A stretch of DNA of 64,000 nucleotides from Opimibacter sp041746735 (lineage in GTDB: Bacteria > Bacteroidota > Bacteroidia > Chitinophagales > Saprospiraceae), in the NCBI GenBank assembly GCA_041746735.1, contig JBGTGP010000040.1, forward strand, positions 1 through 64,000, written 5' to 3'. Positions 45,908-54,695 of the stretch are shown piece by piece. The position numbers and the translations under genes were made by a program. Positions within the stretch are counted from its first letter, which is position 1. Every line of letters begins with the position of its first letter. The notes beneath the pieces are model-generated. The model searched no databases, was not told where the DNA came from, and saw only the letters and a list, made by a program, of their open reading frames with translations.

Positions 45908-47803
45908 ATGAGGATAACAAGTGTATATATCACCCTCCTGTTGCTGGGGTCTGTGACCCTGATGCTGCGGGGTCAATCCCCAAAGGATAGTCTCTGGAGG
46001 GTGTGGAACGATACCACGCAGCCGGACACCGTCAGGCTGAAAGCTATTCAGGCCCTGACCTGGCCCATGCTGAATGTCAGTCTTGATTCGGCTTATTTAT
46101 TGGCCAGTATGCAATTGAAAATGGCGGAGGAAAAGAAATTGGACTATTGGATCGCCAGGGCCTACTACAATATTGCCACCCATTATTATTACCGGACCGA
46201 CTACATACACGCTTTGGATTACTATACCCGGAGTCTGGAGATTCGTATAAGATTAGGCGATCTGAAGGGCGAAGCTGCCATATATGGAAATCTCGGACTC
46301 ATCTTTGGTCAGCAGGGTAATACATTGAAAGAACTGGAATTACAACGTAAAGCCTTGGCCATAAATGAAAAGCTCCGGGATACATCCGGGATGACCAGTA
46401 ATTATAGTAACCTGGGCATCATTTATCACCAGCTGGATGATACCATACAGGCTTTGGAATATTATCACCGGGCATTGGACATGTACCATCCGATAAAGGA
46501 CCGGAAGCACATTGCCATCACCTATAATAATATAGGTAATCTGTACAGGCAAGCACTGAAGTATGACAAGGCCTTGTACTATTTGCTTGAGAGTCTGAAG
46601 ATCCGGAATGAACTTGGTGATCGGCTCGGTTTGGCGATAACTCATGTCAATCTGGGTACGGCGTATGTTAAAATGCATCGCTATGCCGAAGCTCGTGCAC
46701 ATGTACTCGAGAGCATGGAGAACTTTCAAACCTACGGGGACAGCGGGAGTCTGGCCAATACCTATTTTACGATGGGTGATATAGCCTATGCTGAGGGAAA
46801 ATTTCATGAAGCCATCGAGTGGTGCAAGCGCTCTGTCCGGATCGCTGAAACGCATTACCGTCCTGCTGTCATACAGGCCGGCTGTGGCTGTCTGTACAAG
46901 GCGTATAAGAGTTTGGGGCAAATGGGAGAGGCGCTGAACTATTTCGAACAGTATACCATGTGGGAGGATAGTCTGAAGAAGGACGAGTTGGAGATGGCCC
47001 TAAATCGGTTTGAGTTTGAAAAAGAGTTGCTTACCGACAGCCTTTCCCGTGCAGAAGAACAAACCCGGCTGCGGTTGACCCATCAGATCGAGATGACCCG
47101 CAAGAACCGAACCTCCACGTTCCTATTAGCCGGCGGATTGATTATTTTGCTACTGGCATTTCTATTACTCATCCGTTTGCTGGCTTATCAACGAAATGCC
47201 CAACGTCTGGAACAGCGTACGGAGCTTTTAGAAAAACAGCAATTGGTCAACGAGATTTCCCTTCTTAAAACCCAGGTGAATCCACATTTTTTATTCAATA
47301 GCCTGAGTATCCTTTCTTCTCTGGTACGGATCGATCCCGAATTGTCAGAGCGATTTATTGATCAACTGTCCAGGTCATACCGATATATATTAGAGCAAAA
47401 AGATCAGTCACTGGTCACATTGCGCACAGAGCTTGGCTTTATAGAATCGTATGCTTTTTTGCTCAAGATCAGATTTGAACATAAGTTCAACCTGGAGATT
47501 CAAATTCCAGATACTGTCCAGGATAATTACAAGATCGCTCCAATGACCTTGCAGTTGTTAGTGGAGAATGCTGTGAAGCACAATCGTATGTCTCTTGCAG
47601 AACCCCTAGTCGTGGAGGTCATAGCCGGGGATGAAGAGGTTCTGCTGATCCGAAATAAACTCCAGCCCCGGAGTACCGCCGTCAATTCTACAGGTATGGG
47701 ATTGCATAATATCATCAACCGCTATGCCCTCCTGACAGACCGTCCGGTGCGTGCGGGAGAAGGCGACGGATACTTTGCTGTCAGCATTCCGCTACTCAAC
47801 TAA
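45908..47803 (+). CDS. TPR-containing LytS-like sensor histidine kinase
   Basis: 631 residues. A signal peptide (YITLLLLGSVTLMLRGQ) precedes about six TPR units (YYNIATHYYYRTDYIHALDYYTRS, YGNLGLIFGQQGN, YSNLGIIYHQLDD, YNNIGNLYRQALKYDKAL). One membrane helix follows (TFLLAGGLIILLLAFLLLIRLL). The His_kinase domain has QVNPHFLFNSLSILSSL with its conserved His, then an ATPase domain with LLVENAVKHNRMS and GMGLHNIINRY. This class pairs with LytTR regulators, and one follows 60 bp later. The signal is unknown. Confidence 0.93.
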   Translation: MRITSVYITLLLLGSVTLMLRGQSPKDSLWRVWNDTTQPDTVRLKAIQALTWPMLNVSLDSAYLLASMQLKMAEEKKLDYWIARAYYNIATHYYYRTDYIHALDYYTRSLEIRIRLGDLKGEAAIYGNLGLIFGQQGNTLKELELQRKALAINEKLRDTSGMTSNYSNLGIIYHQLDDTIQALEYYHRALDMYHPIKDRKHIAITYNNIGNLYRQALKYDKALYYLLESLKIRNELGDRLGLAITHVNLGTAYVKMHRYAEARAHVLESMENFQTYGDSGSLANTYFTMGDIAYAEGKFHEAIEWCKRSVRIAETHYRPAVIQAGCGCLYKAYKSLGQMGEALNYFEQYTMWEDSLKKDELEMALNRFEFEKELLTDSLSRAEEQTRLRLTHQIEMTRKNRTSTFLLAGGLIILLLAFLLLIRLLAYQRNAQRLEQRTELLEKQQLVNEISLLKTQVNPHFLFNSLSILSSLVRIDPELSERFIDQLSRSYRYILEQKDQSLVTLRTELGFIESYAFLLKIRFEHKFNLEIQIPDTVQDNYKIAPMTLQLLVENAVKHNRMSLAEPLVVEVIAGDEEVLLIRNKLQPRSTAVNSTGMGLHNIINRYALLTDRPVRAGEGDGYFAVSIPLLN

Positions 47804-47863
47804 AAGCCATTCCGTTCGACCGTATTCCAATACTCAAAAATCTACAACAACAACTGATCTGCC

Positions 47864-48619
47864 ATGGAGGTGATTATTATCGAAGACGAAAACCTGACCG
47901 CCAGACGACTGGAGAGTTTATTGCACAAATATGAACCCACCATTCAGGTGTTGGGCATCATACCTTCGGTGCATGAAGCGGTGACCTGGTTCAAGGAGCA
48001 TCGTGCACCGGATCTGGTGTTTATGGATATTCATCTCGAAGACGATTTAGCCTTCAGGATTTTTGAGCAGCATGAACTTCGGGTGCCGGTCATATTTACC
48101 ACCGCCTATGATGAGTATATGATACAGGCGTTTAAAGTTAATAGCATTGATTATCTCCTCAAACCCATCAATGCTGAAGAGTTAGTTCAGGCTCTCGAAA
48201 AATTTCAGCAACTCAGAAATCAGTTTGCCCGTCCGAACATAGATACATTATTGCAGTTGATCGGGAACAAAGAGCCGGAGTATAAGCAGCGATTTATGAT
48301 CACGGTCGGTACACGCATCAAAAGTATTGAGACCCGCGATGTAGCCTATTTCTATTCCGAAGACAAACTCACGTTTATGGTGACTCGGGACGGTCAGCAT
48401 CTACCGGTCGATTTCAGTTTGGACAAGTTGTCGGGTCTTATGGATCCACACGCTTTCTTTCGCATCAGCCGACAGTTTCTAGTCAGTTTCACGTCTATTC
48501 AGAGCGTGCATGCGCATATCAAGGGTAAATTAAAACTGGAACTGGTGCCTAAAACCAAACTGGACGTCCTGGTCAGTGGTGACCGGATGACTGAATTCAA
48601 AACGTGGCTAGGACGATAG
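47864..48619 (+). CDS. LytTR-family response regulator
   Basis: 251 residues. The receiver has EDE at 7-9, phospho-acceptor Asp55 (VFMDIHL), the Thr/Ala switch (FTTAYDE) and Lys in LLKP. From about residue 145 a LytTR DNA-binding domain follows, with RFMITVGTRIKSIET, VAYFYSEDKLTF and HAFFRISRQFLVSF. With the upstream kinase gene it forms a complete LytS/LytTR two-component system. Target promoters are unknown. Confidence 0.93.
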   Translation: MEVIIIEDENLTARRLESLLHKYEPTIQVLGIIPSVHEAVTWFKEHRAPDLVFMDIHLEDDLAFRIFEQHELRVPVIFTTAYDEYMIQAFKVNSIDYLLKPINAEELVQALEKFQQLRNQFARPNIDTLLQLIGNKEPEYKQRFMITVGTRIKSIETRDVAYFYSEDKLTFMVTRDGQHLPVDFSLDKLSGLMDPHAFFRISRQFLVSFTSIQSVHAHIKGKLKLELVPKTKLDVLVSGDRMTEFKTWLGR

Positions 48620-48698
48620 GCCTTTACGTTTCAAGGATATCGTCCTCGTCAATCTGTACCCTGCCTGAGAGGCCATAGAGCCTATATTTTCGATTGAT

Positions 48699-49475
48699 TT
48701 ATTCTGCCACTCGTGTGAGTTTGTATTGTAGTGGTCCGTAGTCCACATCTATGCAACGTTTTTCGGATTCATCATACGTTTTGCATTTCAGAGCATATAG
48801 TTCGAGTACATTCTTTTTAAACTTAAACCCAAAATACTCGCGTTGATCTCCGGTAGCGATAAGGGCTACCTGGTCGACCTGAAGGCCTGCGTCGAAATAA
48901 TCAATCAGCGGAACATAGTGGTGAAAGGTTGATAATCCAGTGACCTGGCCATTGTTTTTAAACTCCACGTGTTTTCCATCCGGTGTTTTGTAAGTTCCTT
49001 TAAACAGGATTTCCTCCAGTATTCGGGAAGAGTGTGTGTCTCTGGCGAGGCGGATGCGGACGTATCTTTTGTGGCCGAGTTGAATGGTATCCGGTGCTAT
49101 TTCCCGGATGGTGTAGACGAGTTGGGTAAGGCTATCCTGATGTTTTTCCCAAAGCTGAAATTGGTCGGTTGTTTTCACGGTCTCCAGTTCAGGGCCGGAT
49201 TCATGAAAATTATAGATCATAGTTGTGGTCTGGCGGGTGTGAGTGGGGATGGTGATAAAGCATTCCTCGCTACCATCCTGGGCTTTTCGTGGGGACTTGT
49301 GTTTATGGAGTTGGATGAGGTAGTCTTCGCTGATCCAGTCTCCAGCAAATGGGATCGGCAGGGGTGGAGTTGTAATATCCGGTGTGGCAGTGGCGGTGTG
49401 TTGAGTGTTTTTAGAGTCTGGTCTGCAGGCGACGAGGGTGATCAATATGATGATAGAGAGAAGGAAGCGGGTCAT
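48699..49475 (-). CDS. Unknown lipoprotein
   Basis: 258 residues from Met at 49475. The longer frame to 49550 adds 25 residues before the hydrophobic signal and is unlikely. The lipobox is LVAC. The mature part has strand-rich segments (FAGDWISEDYLIQLHKHKSP, DTIQLGHKRYVRIRL, GTYKTPDGKHVEFKNNGQVT) reminiscent of small calycin-like lipoproteins, but I do not recognise a family. The gene faces away from the 99-bp tandem repeat that lies upstream of it. Confidence 0.65.
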   Translation of the reverse strand: MTRFLLSIIILITLVACRPDSKNTQHTATATPDITTPPLPIPFAGDWISEDYLIQLHKHKSPRKAQDGSEECFITIPTHTRQTTTMIYNFHESGPELETVKTTDQFQLWEKHQDSLTQLVYTIREIAPDTIQLGHKRYVRIRLARDTHSSRILEEILFKGTYKTPDGKHVEFKNNGQVTGLSTFHHYVPLIDYFDAGLQVDQVALIATGDQREYFGFKFKKNVLELYALKCKTYDESEKRCIDVDYGPLQYKLTRVAE

Positions 49476-49622
49476 GGTTTGTGGTGTTGTTTTGTATATG
49501 AATGATTTTGAATACTGTAATGGGAATAAAGGTACGGTTCGGGGAGGCAAAGGGGATAGGGTTGCGGAATGGGGTGGATGTAGCGGAAAGATATATAATA
49601 AAATTGCATTATATGTTGATAT

Positions 49623-49880
49623 GAAAATGGCTACAGCCCAACCACCGCAGGCGCCCAGCGACGGATTTCGTCGAAATCAGTTGGAGAGAAGATATTTAAT
49701 ATTTCAATAATATGTTGTTTTGAAAAGGGCTACGGCCCAATAACTGCAGGCACCCAGCGACGGATTTCGTCGAAATCAGTCGGAGGGAACATATTTAATA
49801 TTTCAATAATATGTTGTTTTGAAAAGGGCTACAGCCCAATAACCGCAGGCGCCCATCGACGTATTTCGACGAAATCAGTC
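49623..49880. repeat. 99-bp tandem repeat, two full copies and a 60-bp third
   Basis: Copies start at 49623, 49722 and 49821, period exactly 99 bp. Each contains GGGCTACAGCCC-type 12-bp palindromes (the first base triplet is weaker in copy 1), a G/C-rich linker (GCAGGCGCCCAGCGACG), and the 15-bp palindrome GATTTCGTCGAAATC, then an A/T-rich stretch (ATATTTAATATTTCAATAAT). In copy 3 the central T of the second palindrome is A and a flanking base differs, yet the palindrome is kept. No other feature was found in 49476-49622. Confidence 0.9.
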
Positions 49881-49927
49881 CAGACTCAAACCCAAAGTTG
49901 TAACGGAAATTTTACCCAACTTCCCCC

Positions 49928-50503
49928 TCATGAATACTTCCCCCGTATCCGACTCAAACTCACCTGTGTTATACCGAGATACGATGCAATATATTTTAAC
50001 GGCACCCGACGCAATATATCCGGGTGATCTCGCACCAGATTCCCATACCGCACATCCGCCGCATGAAATTGCAAATTCTCAATCCGGTTGAGCGTATGCA
50101 CAAAAGCCTTTAACATAATGTTCTTGAACAGACGCTCCAAATCCAGAAACCGGTCATACAACACAAGCAACTGATTCGCATCAATCGCTATAAGTTCCGA
50201 ATCTTCTAGAGCCTGTATCCCTTTCTTGGAGGGCGTTCCAGAGATCAAACTCTCAGCACGCGCTACAAAGGCTTGCTCAAACTCAAGACTTTCGGTTATA
50301 TCCTTGTTTCCTTTATAATAGAATATACGTAAGGCCCCCTTTTTGATAAAGTAAATCGTCTTACACGTATGACCTATAGGCTGTAGTATAGCATTCTTTT
50401 TGATCGACATCAGCCTGCACGTCCCCAATAAAGCTTTTTCCGCTTCAGGAGATATTGGGTGTATGGTTTGTATATAGTCTGTAAAAGACTTCAAAACAAG
50501 CAA
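49928..50503 (-). CDS. Crp/Fnr-family transcriptional regulator
   Basis: 191 residues. The cyclic-nucleotide-binding beta-roll is seen in MSIKKNAILQPIGHTCKTIYFIKKGALRIFYY and ESLISGTPSKKGIQALEDSELIAI. A C-terminal winged helix (LKYIASYLGITQVSLSRIRGKY) fits the short Bacteroidota Crp-like class. The classic cAMP contact motif and the Fnr cysteines are absent, so its ligand is unknown. Its ATG lies 2 bp after the stop of the M43 protease gene, so they are co-transcribed. Confidence 0.9.
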   Translation of the reverse strand: MLVLKSFTDYIQTIHPISPEAEKALLGTCRLMSIKKNAILQPIGHTCKTIYFIKKGALRIFYYKGNKDITESLEFEQAFVARAESLISGTPSKKGIQALEDSELIAIDANQLLVLYDRFLDLERLFKNIMLKAFVHTLNRIENLQFHAADVRYGNLVRDHPDILRRVPLKYIASYLGITQVSLSRIRGKYS

Positions 50504-50505
50504 AT

Positions 50506-51849
50506 TTAATGCACAGCCAATCGTCGTACCACCCGATCCGTCTCCGTGGAAATTTCCACCATATAGATTCCCGGTGTCTGAAATGCTGATTCAAGCGTTA
50601 TCACATGTTTCCCCGGATGATAAATTGATACCGGACGAGCCAACACAACATGACCACTCATCGACAGAATTCTGACAGACGCCCGGACCCTATGCTCAGC
50701 CTCAAAACCAATCACCACTAACCCGTTTGTCGGATTGGGCCAAACCAAGAAGGAACTCACCGCCCCACCAGCCCCCATACCAGAAAAAGGCATCAACAAT
50801 CCACTTCTCGGACCCTGCAGTATATTACGCATCAGATCCGATTGACCCCGTGTAAACATGTTCATACAATCTTCACTGGAATAGTCCATGAAATTCTCGA
50901 CCAGATCCGGCATATCTTCATTATAGTGTTCTTCTACCCGTGTACAGGAATTCCTTGATGTGTTACAGTCAAAGGAGGACTGCGCATTGGCATACGGTGT
51001 ATCATATATCCCATCGCTCTGATTGCAATCATTGGGCCCTAGCAATCCTCCGTCGCCCCAAATATGGCGGAGTCCCAAATAATGTCCCACCTCATGTACA
51101 GGGGTACGTCCTTTGATCTGCAGAGGCCCCCCTCCACCAGGGGTTTGAATGCTGTTCGGATTATTACTCCCTACTACTCTGAAATCCACAACCACACCGT
51201 CTTCTTCAGGAGATGGAGCTCCTACATCCGCCGGCCAGTGCGGCAGGTTGGTGGGGGGAAACGCAAACCCCAATACCTGCCCAAGCTCAATGCCAAATAT
51301 CGTGATAGGCTGAATTTTACAGATCCAAAGATTCAGATACTGTTCCGGATCCCAGGCATCACTGCCTCCCTGATCACTATGCTTGACTTCCGACAACAAA
51401 TTAGTTCCGAGCAAGCTGATTTGAAAAAGTCTATCTGTTTGCACACGTTGAATGGAAGCCAATTCAAAACGAATACCCGGAGATCCGGCTTCGGATTTAA
51501 AAATTTCCCGGAGTTGATTCGTATCAGCATTGAGCCTGTTAAAATCTTCATTGAGAACCCGGAGCTGATCCAGAATGATACTATCATGAAGATTTTCCTG
51601 AGCGTCACGCCACACCACATTTACCACGACCTGAATGGTCAATGGTTCAGCCTGTCTGTAAGGACGGCTTTTTAAAGCAGACTCAAAGGTGTGGTGAAAG
51701 TCACTTTGCAAGGCGGGATAATGCTGCCTTACCATGTCGCTAAAGAGATCATTGCCGCACAGTATTGGGGATATTTGCGCCAAAGTGCAAGTGGTACAAA
51801 TACCCCAGCATGCAAGAAGAAGGAATCTATTTCGCATAGTGAATTTCAT
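50506..51849 (-). CDS. Secreted M43 (pappalysin/cytophagalysin) zinc metalloprotease with T9SS domain
   Basis: 447 residues with a signal peptide (FLLLACWGICTTCTLAQ). The zinc site VHEVGHYLGLRHIWGD (His252, Glu253, His256, His262) and the Met-turn ENFMDYSSEDCMNMF identify an M43 metzincin. Cysteines nearby (NDCNQ, FDCNTSRNSC) suggest disulfides. The final 75 residues are a type A sorting domain (VWPNPTNGLVVIGF ... FQTPGIYMVEIS). It would be a secreted gelatinase-like protease. A start at Met5 is also possible. The Crp-like gene follows 2 bp later. Confidence 0.93.
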   Translation of the reverse strand: MKFTMRNRFLLLACWGICTTCTLAQISPILCGNDLFSDMVRQHYPALQSDFHHTFESALKSRPYRQAEPLTIQVVVNVVWRDAQENLHDSIILDQLRVLNEDFNRLNADTNQLREIFKSEAGSPGIRFELASIQRVQTDRLFQISLLGTNLLSEVKHSDQGGSDAWDPEQYLNLWICKIQPITIFGIELGQVLGFAFPPTNLPHWPADVGAPSPEEDGVVVDFRVVGSNNPNSIQTPGGGGPLQIKGRTPVHEVGHYLGLRHIWGDGGLLGPNDCNQSDGIYDTPYANAQSSFDCNTSRNSCTRVEEHYNEDMPDLVENFMDYSSEDCMNMFTRGQSDLMRNILQGPRSGLLMPFSGMGAGGAVSSFLVWPNPTNGLVVIGFEAEHRVRASVRILSMSGHVVLARPVSIYHPGKHVITLESAFQTPGIYMVEISTETDRVVRRLAVH

Positions 51850-51976
51850 AGATGGACTTTTAAAAGTTGAATGTACCGAATTATTATGATTTGTCGTGCA
51901 AGTGACATTTTGGAGCCGAAATCCGGTTAAACGACCCCTCCATTCAGGTTCTTTTCATTTTAACTGAAGAGTCCTG

Positions 51977-52696
51977 TTACGAAGGGGCATGGCAGTTTTC
52001 GATCTGATCCGCACCTCGATCCATTTTTGGACTTACATAGGGAATGCCAAGGTTGAGACCTCGCAGGATAAGAATCAGTGCCATACAGGCGATCAGATAA
52101 GGAACTGCCCGATTAAGTTTGTGCCGTACGCCCGGGGATATGAACTGCCCGAATATCATCAAGGCTGCCATAACTGGCAGCGTACCCAGACCAAATGAAA
52201 ACATCAACAAGGTTCCATGCCAGACATTCGATGTGGTAAGTGCCGCCGCTATTCCGACATATACAAGACCGCAGGGCAATAGTCCATTCCATATGCCAAT
52301 CATGAAATAGGACGTAGTCCGTTTTGGCGCCGCAAGCCATCGGCTCACTTTTCCCTCGACCGTTTTTTGTAACGAAGCCAGCCACGGGATCCTGGACGAA
52401 AACGAATAGCGCGATATCAACAAAAACAGAATCAGCATCCCGGCACCAACCGATAGAATTTGTTGTAATCCCCATATCCGAAACTGACTTCCCACAAAAC
52501 CAAAGATCAAACCCAGCATCGCATAGGTTGCCGCTCTGCCCATATTATACAAGCCTATCCTGATCCATCTGGTGCTTCGAGGTCCGCCATGCACCGGCAA
52601 AGCAAGTGCTATAGGCCCACACATGCCAATACAATGCATACTTCCCATCAGCCCGATGGTGAAACCGGCAAGACTAATGGTTAGAATATCAGGCAT
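51977..52696 (-). CDS. SafE/TauE-like membrane protein of the cbb3 locus (UreH-domain type)
   Basis: 239 residues, about six membrane helices. The N-terminal MGSMHCIGMCGPIALAL carries a Cys pair in the membrane, typical of the SafE family (COG2836) that stands beside cbb3 oxidase genes. A further WNGLLPCGLVYVGIA motif repeats the theme, as in DsbD-like folds. I infer a role in copper or thiol handling during oxidase assembly. It is the last gene of the cbb3 operon, 88 bp after ccoH. Confidence 0.85.
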   Translation of the reverse strand: MPDILTISLAGFTIGLMGSMHCIGMCGPIALALPVHGGPRSTRWIRIGLYNMGRAATYAMLGLIFGFVGSQFRIWGLQQILSVGAGMLILFLLISRYSFSSRIPWLASLQKTVEGKVSRWLAAPKRTTSYFMIGIWNGLLPCGLVYVGIAAALTTSNVWHGTLLMFSFGLGTLPVMAALMIFGQFISPGVRHKLNRAVPYLIACMALILILRGLNLGIPYVSPKMDRGADQIENCHAPS

Positions 52697-52784
52697 GCAA
52701 GCAACATGAAGGGTGAATATGGAATGGAGCAGGAGGTATCAAAGATGCTGATTTTATATAGGTTGACGCAGGACCTGAAAGGTG

Positions 52785-53222
52785 TTATTCCACATACAGT
52801 GTTTCCTCGGCATAAAACGGCGTTCCGCCACTGGTCCAATGGATTCGCGTACGGTAAACCCCTTTTGAAAGGGTGCTTTTTGTGATTATCCGTCGATCAT
52901 ATCCGGTAGGGATGACCTCGAGAATGACATCCCGCTGCTGATCATCTGCACGTAGGAGTTCTATGGTACCACGTTCCAATTTTTCAAAAGTGCCCACTGG
53001 AAAGATGATGATCACTTCATCCAGATTTTGGTGTACAATCTTGTGATCGGATATCCGGGACAAATTCTGTCGTGCATCGATGACAGACTGGTATTCCAGT
53101 TCTTTTTGGTAATAATCGGCATCAAACATTTCATTGGTTTGCTGCATGGCGAAAAAGACAGCGCCCAGTACCAGGCAGATAAATAAAAGAATGAAAATCA
53201 TTATGCCGTGGCCCCAGTTCAT
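52785..53222 (-). CDS. ccoH: cbb3 oxidase assembly protein CcoH/FixH
   Basis: 145 residues: an N-terminal membrane helix (GIMIFILLFICLVLGAVFFA) and a periplasmic beta-rich domain (FDADYYQKELEYQSVIDARQN, GVYRTRIHWTSGG). This matches FixH/CcoH, a small protein that binds cbb3 oxidase and helps its assembly. Position right after ccoG in the operon fits. Length is normal. Confidence 0.9.
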   Translation of the reverse strand: MNWGHGIMIFILLFICLVLGAVFFAMQQTNEMFDADYYQKELEYQSVIDARQNLSRISDHKIVHQNLDEVIIIFPVGTFEKLERGTIELLRADDQQRDVILEVIPTGYDRRIITKSTLSKGVYRTRIHWTSGGTPFYAEETLYVE

Positions 53223-53260
53223 GATCCAGTGTTTTTGTTATAAGAGGATGAAAGTTGGTA

Positions 53261-54664
53261 TTATTTAAAGGGTCCCAGAAATTTAGTCCTGATCGTCTGC
53301 AGCTTTTGGCCCTGACTGTATACCCCAATGGTGATCGGGTTGCTTCGCTCATGGATCTCAGTCTTCGGAATAATCAGAAAGAAGGTAAAATCACTGATAG
53401 CTTCCTTCTTCAATACCAATTCCTGAGCGCCTATCATTTGCACCTCCCCCGGCAATCCTTCCAGCTTAAGCTCCACTGGAAGCGCACGGTTGGTTTTATT
53501 GATGATCTTAGCCTCAAACAAATTACTTATTTTTTCGCCTTCCACTTCCTGATACAGTTGTCCCTTAATGCGGGAGATGAAAGTGTCGACGGACTTTCGG
53601 GTGAGAATCATAGCCGTCATTAAACCCAGCAATAGCATCAACACACAGGTATAAGCTTTCATCCGGGAGGTCAACTGGAACGACGCGCCATGTGCAATCT
53701 GATTTTCAGAAGCATACCGGATCAATCCTTTTTCAAAACCGACCTTCTCCATCACCTCATCACAGGCATCGATGCACGCTGTACATCCCACGCAATCCAT
53801 TTGTACACCATCCCGGATGTCGATGCCGGTAGGACATACCATCACACATTTCTTACAGTCTACGCAATCGCCCAGGGTACGTGTTTCACTTTTTTTAAGC
53901 CGGCCCCGATCCTCTCCCCGCTTGTAATCATACGATATTTGCATCGTATCTTTATCAAACATGACGCCTTGCAGGCGGCCGTATGGGCAGATGGTCGTAC
54001 ACACGATCTCACGCACAAAGGCAAATACCGCATAAAAAAGAAGGGTAAACACGACCAGACCCGCCAATAGTCCCAGGTGTCGAGTCACAGGTTGCCCAAT
54101 GATTTTCACCAATTCATCCATTCCGATGATATAGGCCAGAAAGGTGTGGGCAATGAGAAAAGAAAACAGGAGGAAGAGCGTATGCTTCAGACTTTTCTTC
54201 CAGATCTTCTCCCAGGTCCATCTACCTCCCTCCAGAGCACGCTGTCGTACCGGAGATCCTTCAATCCACCAGTCAATTTTCCGGAATACAAATTCAAGAA
54301 ACACGGTTTGTGGACAGACCCAGCCACAAAACAGCCGCCCATAAATCACGGTGAACAGCACAATAAAGACAATGAGTGCGATCATCCCCACCGCGAAGAT
54401 GAAAAAGTCCTGCGGCCAGAAGATTTTACCAAACAGAATGAATTTACTGTCGACGATATTGATCAAAAACAAAAGGGAACCATTGATCTTGATCAGCGGC
54501 AGGATAAAAAAAAGAATCAGGTAAATAGAGGAGACGATGTTCCTGTGTGTATAATAGCGGCCCGCAGGCTTGAGGGCATAGATCCAATTCCGCTTTCCAG
54601 CAGCCGTGACACTGCTGACCCTGTCCCGAAAGGTTTCGCTATGTAATAAATCCTCTTCGTTCAT
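53261..54664 (-). CDS. ccoG: Cytochrome c oxidase accessory protein CcoG (FixG/RdxA)
   Basis: 467 residues. Five membrane helices surround a polyferredoxin region: CGWVCPQTV, then TICPYGR, CVDCKKCVMVCPTGID and CVGCTACIDACDEV supply cysteines for two [4Fe-4S] clusters. The C-terminal immunoglobulin-like domain follows (NKTNRALPVELKLEGLPG). CcoG reduces copper for the cbb3 active site. The neighbours ccoP and ccoH are in the usual order. Confidence 0.95.
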   Translation of the reverse strand: MNEEDLLHSETFRDRVSSVTAAGKRNWIYALKPAGRYYTHRNIVSSIYLILFFILPLIKINGSLLFLINIVDSKFILFGKIFWPQDFFIFAVGMIALIVFIVLFTVIYGRLFCGWVCPQTVFLEFVFRKIDWWIEGSPVRQRALEGGRWTWEKIWKKSLKHTLFLLFSFLIAHTFLAYIIGMDELVKIIGQPVTRHLGLLAGLVVFTLLFYAVFAFVREIVCTTICPYGRLQGVMFDKDTMQISYDYKRGEDRGRLKKSETRTLGDCVDCKKCVMVCPTGIDIRDGVQMDCVGCTACIDACDEVMEKVGFEKGLIRYASENQIAHGASFQLTSRMKAYTCVLMLLLGLMTAMILTRKSVDTFISRIKGQLYQEVEGEKISNLFEAKIINKTNRALPVELKLEGLPGEVQMIGAQELVLKKEAISDFTFFLIIPKTEIHERSNPITIGVYSQGQKLQTIRTKFLGPFK

Positions 54665-54695
54665 CTGCGACTCATCTAGACCTCAGGGATATGAA

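Noticed and set aside
49623..49880. Tandem repeats as a CRISPR array
   Set aside because: The 99-bp units are directly adjacent with no variable spacers, and there are no cas genes in the window.
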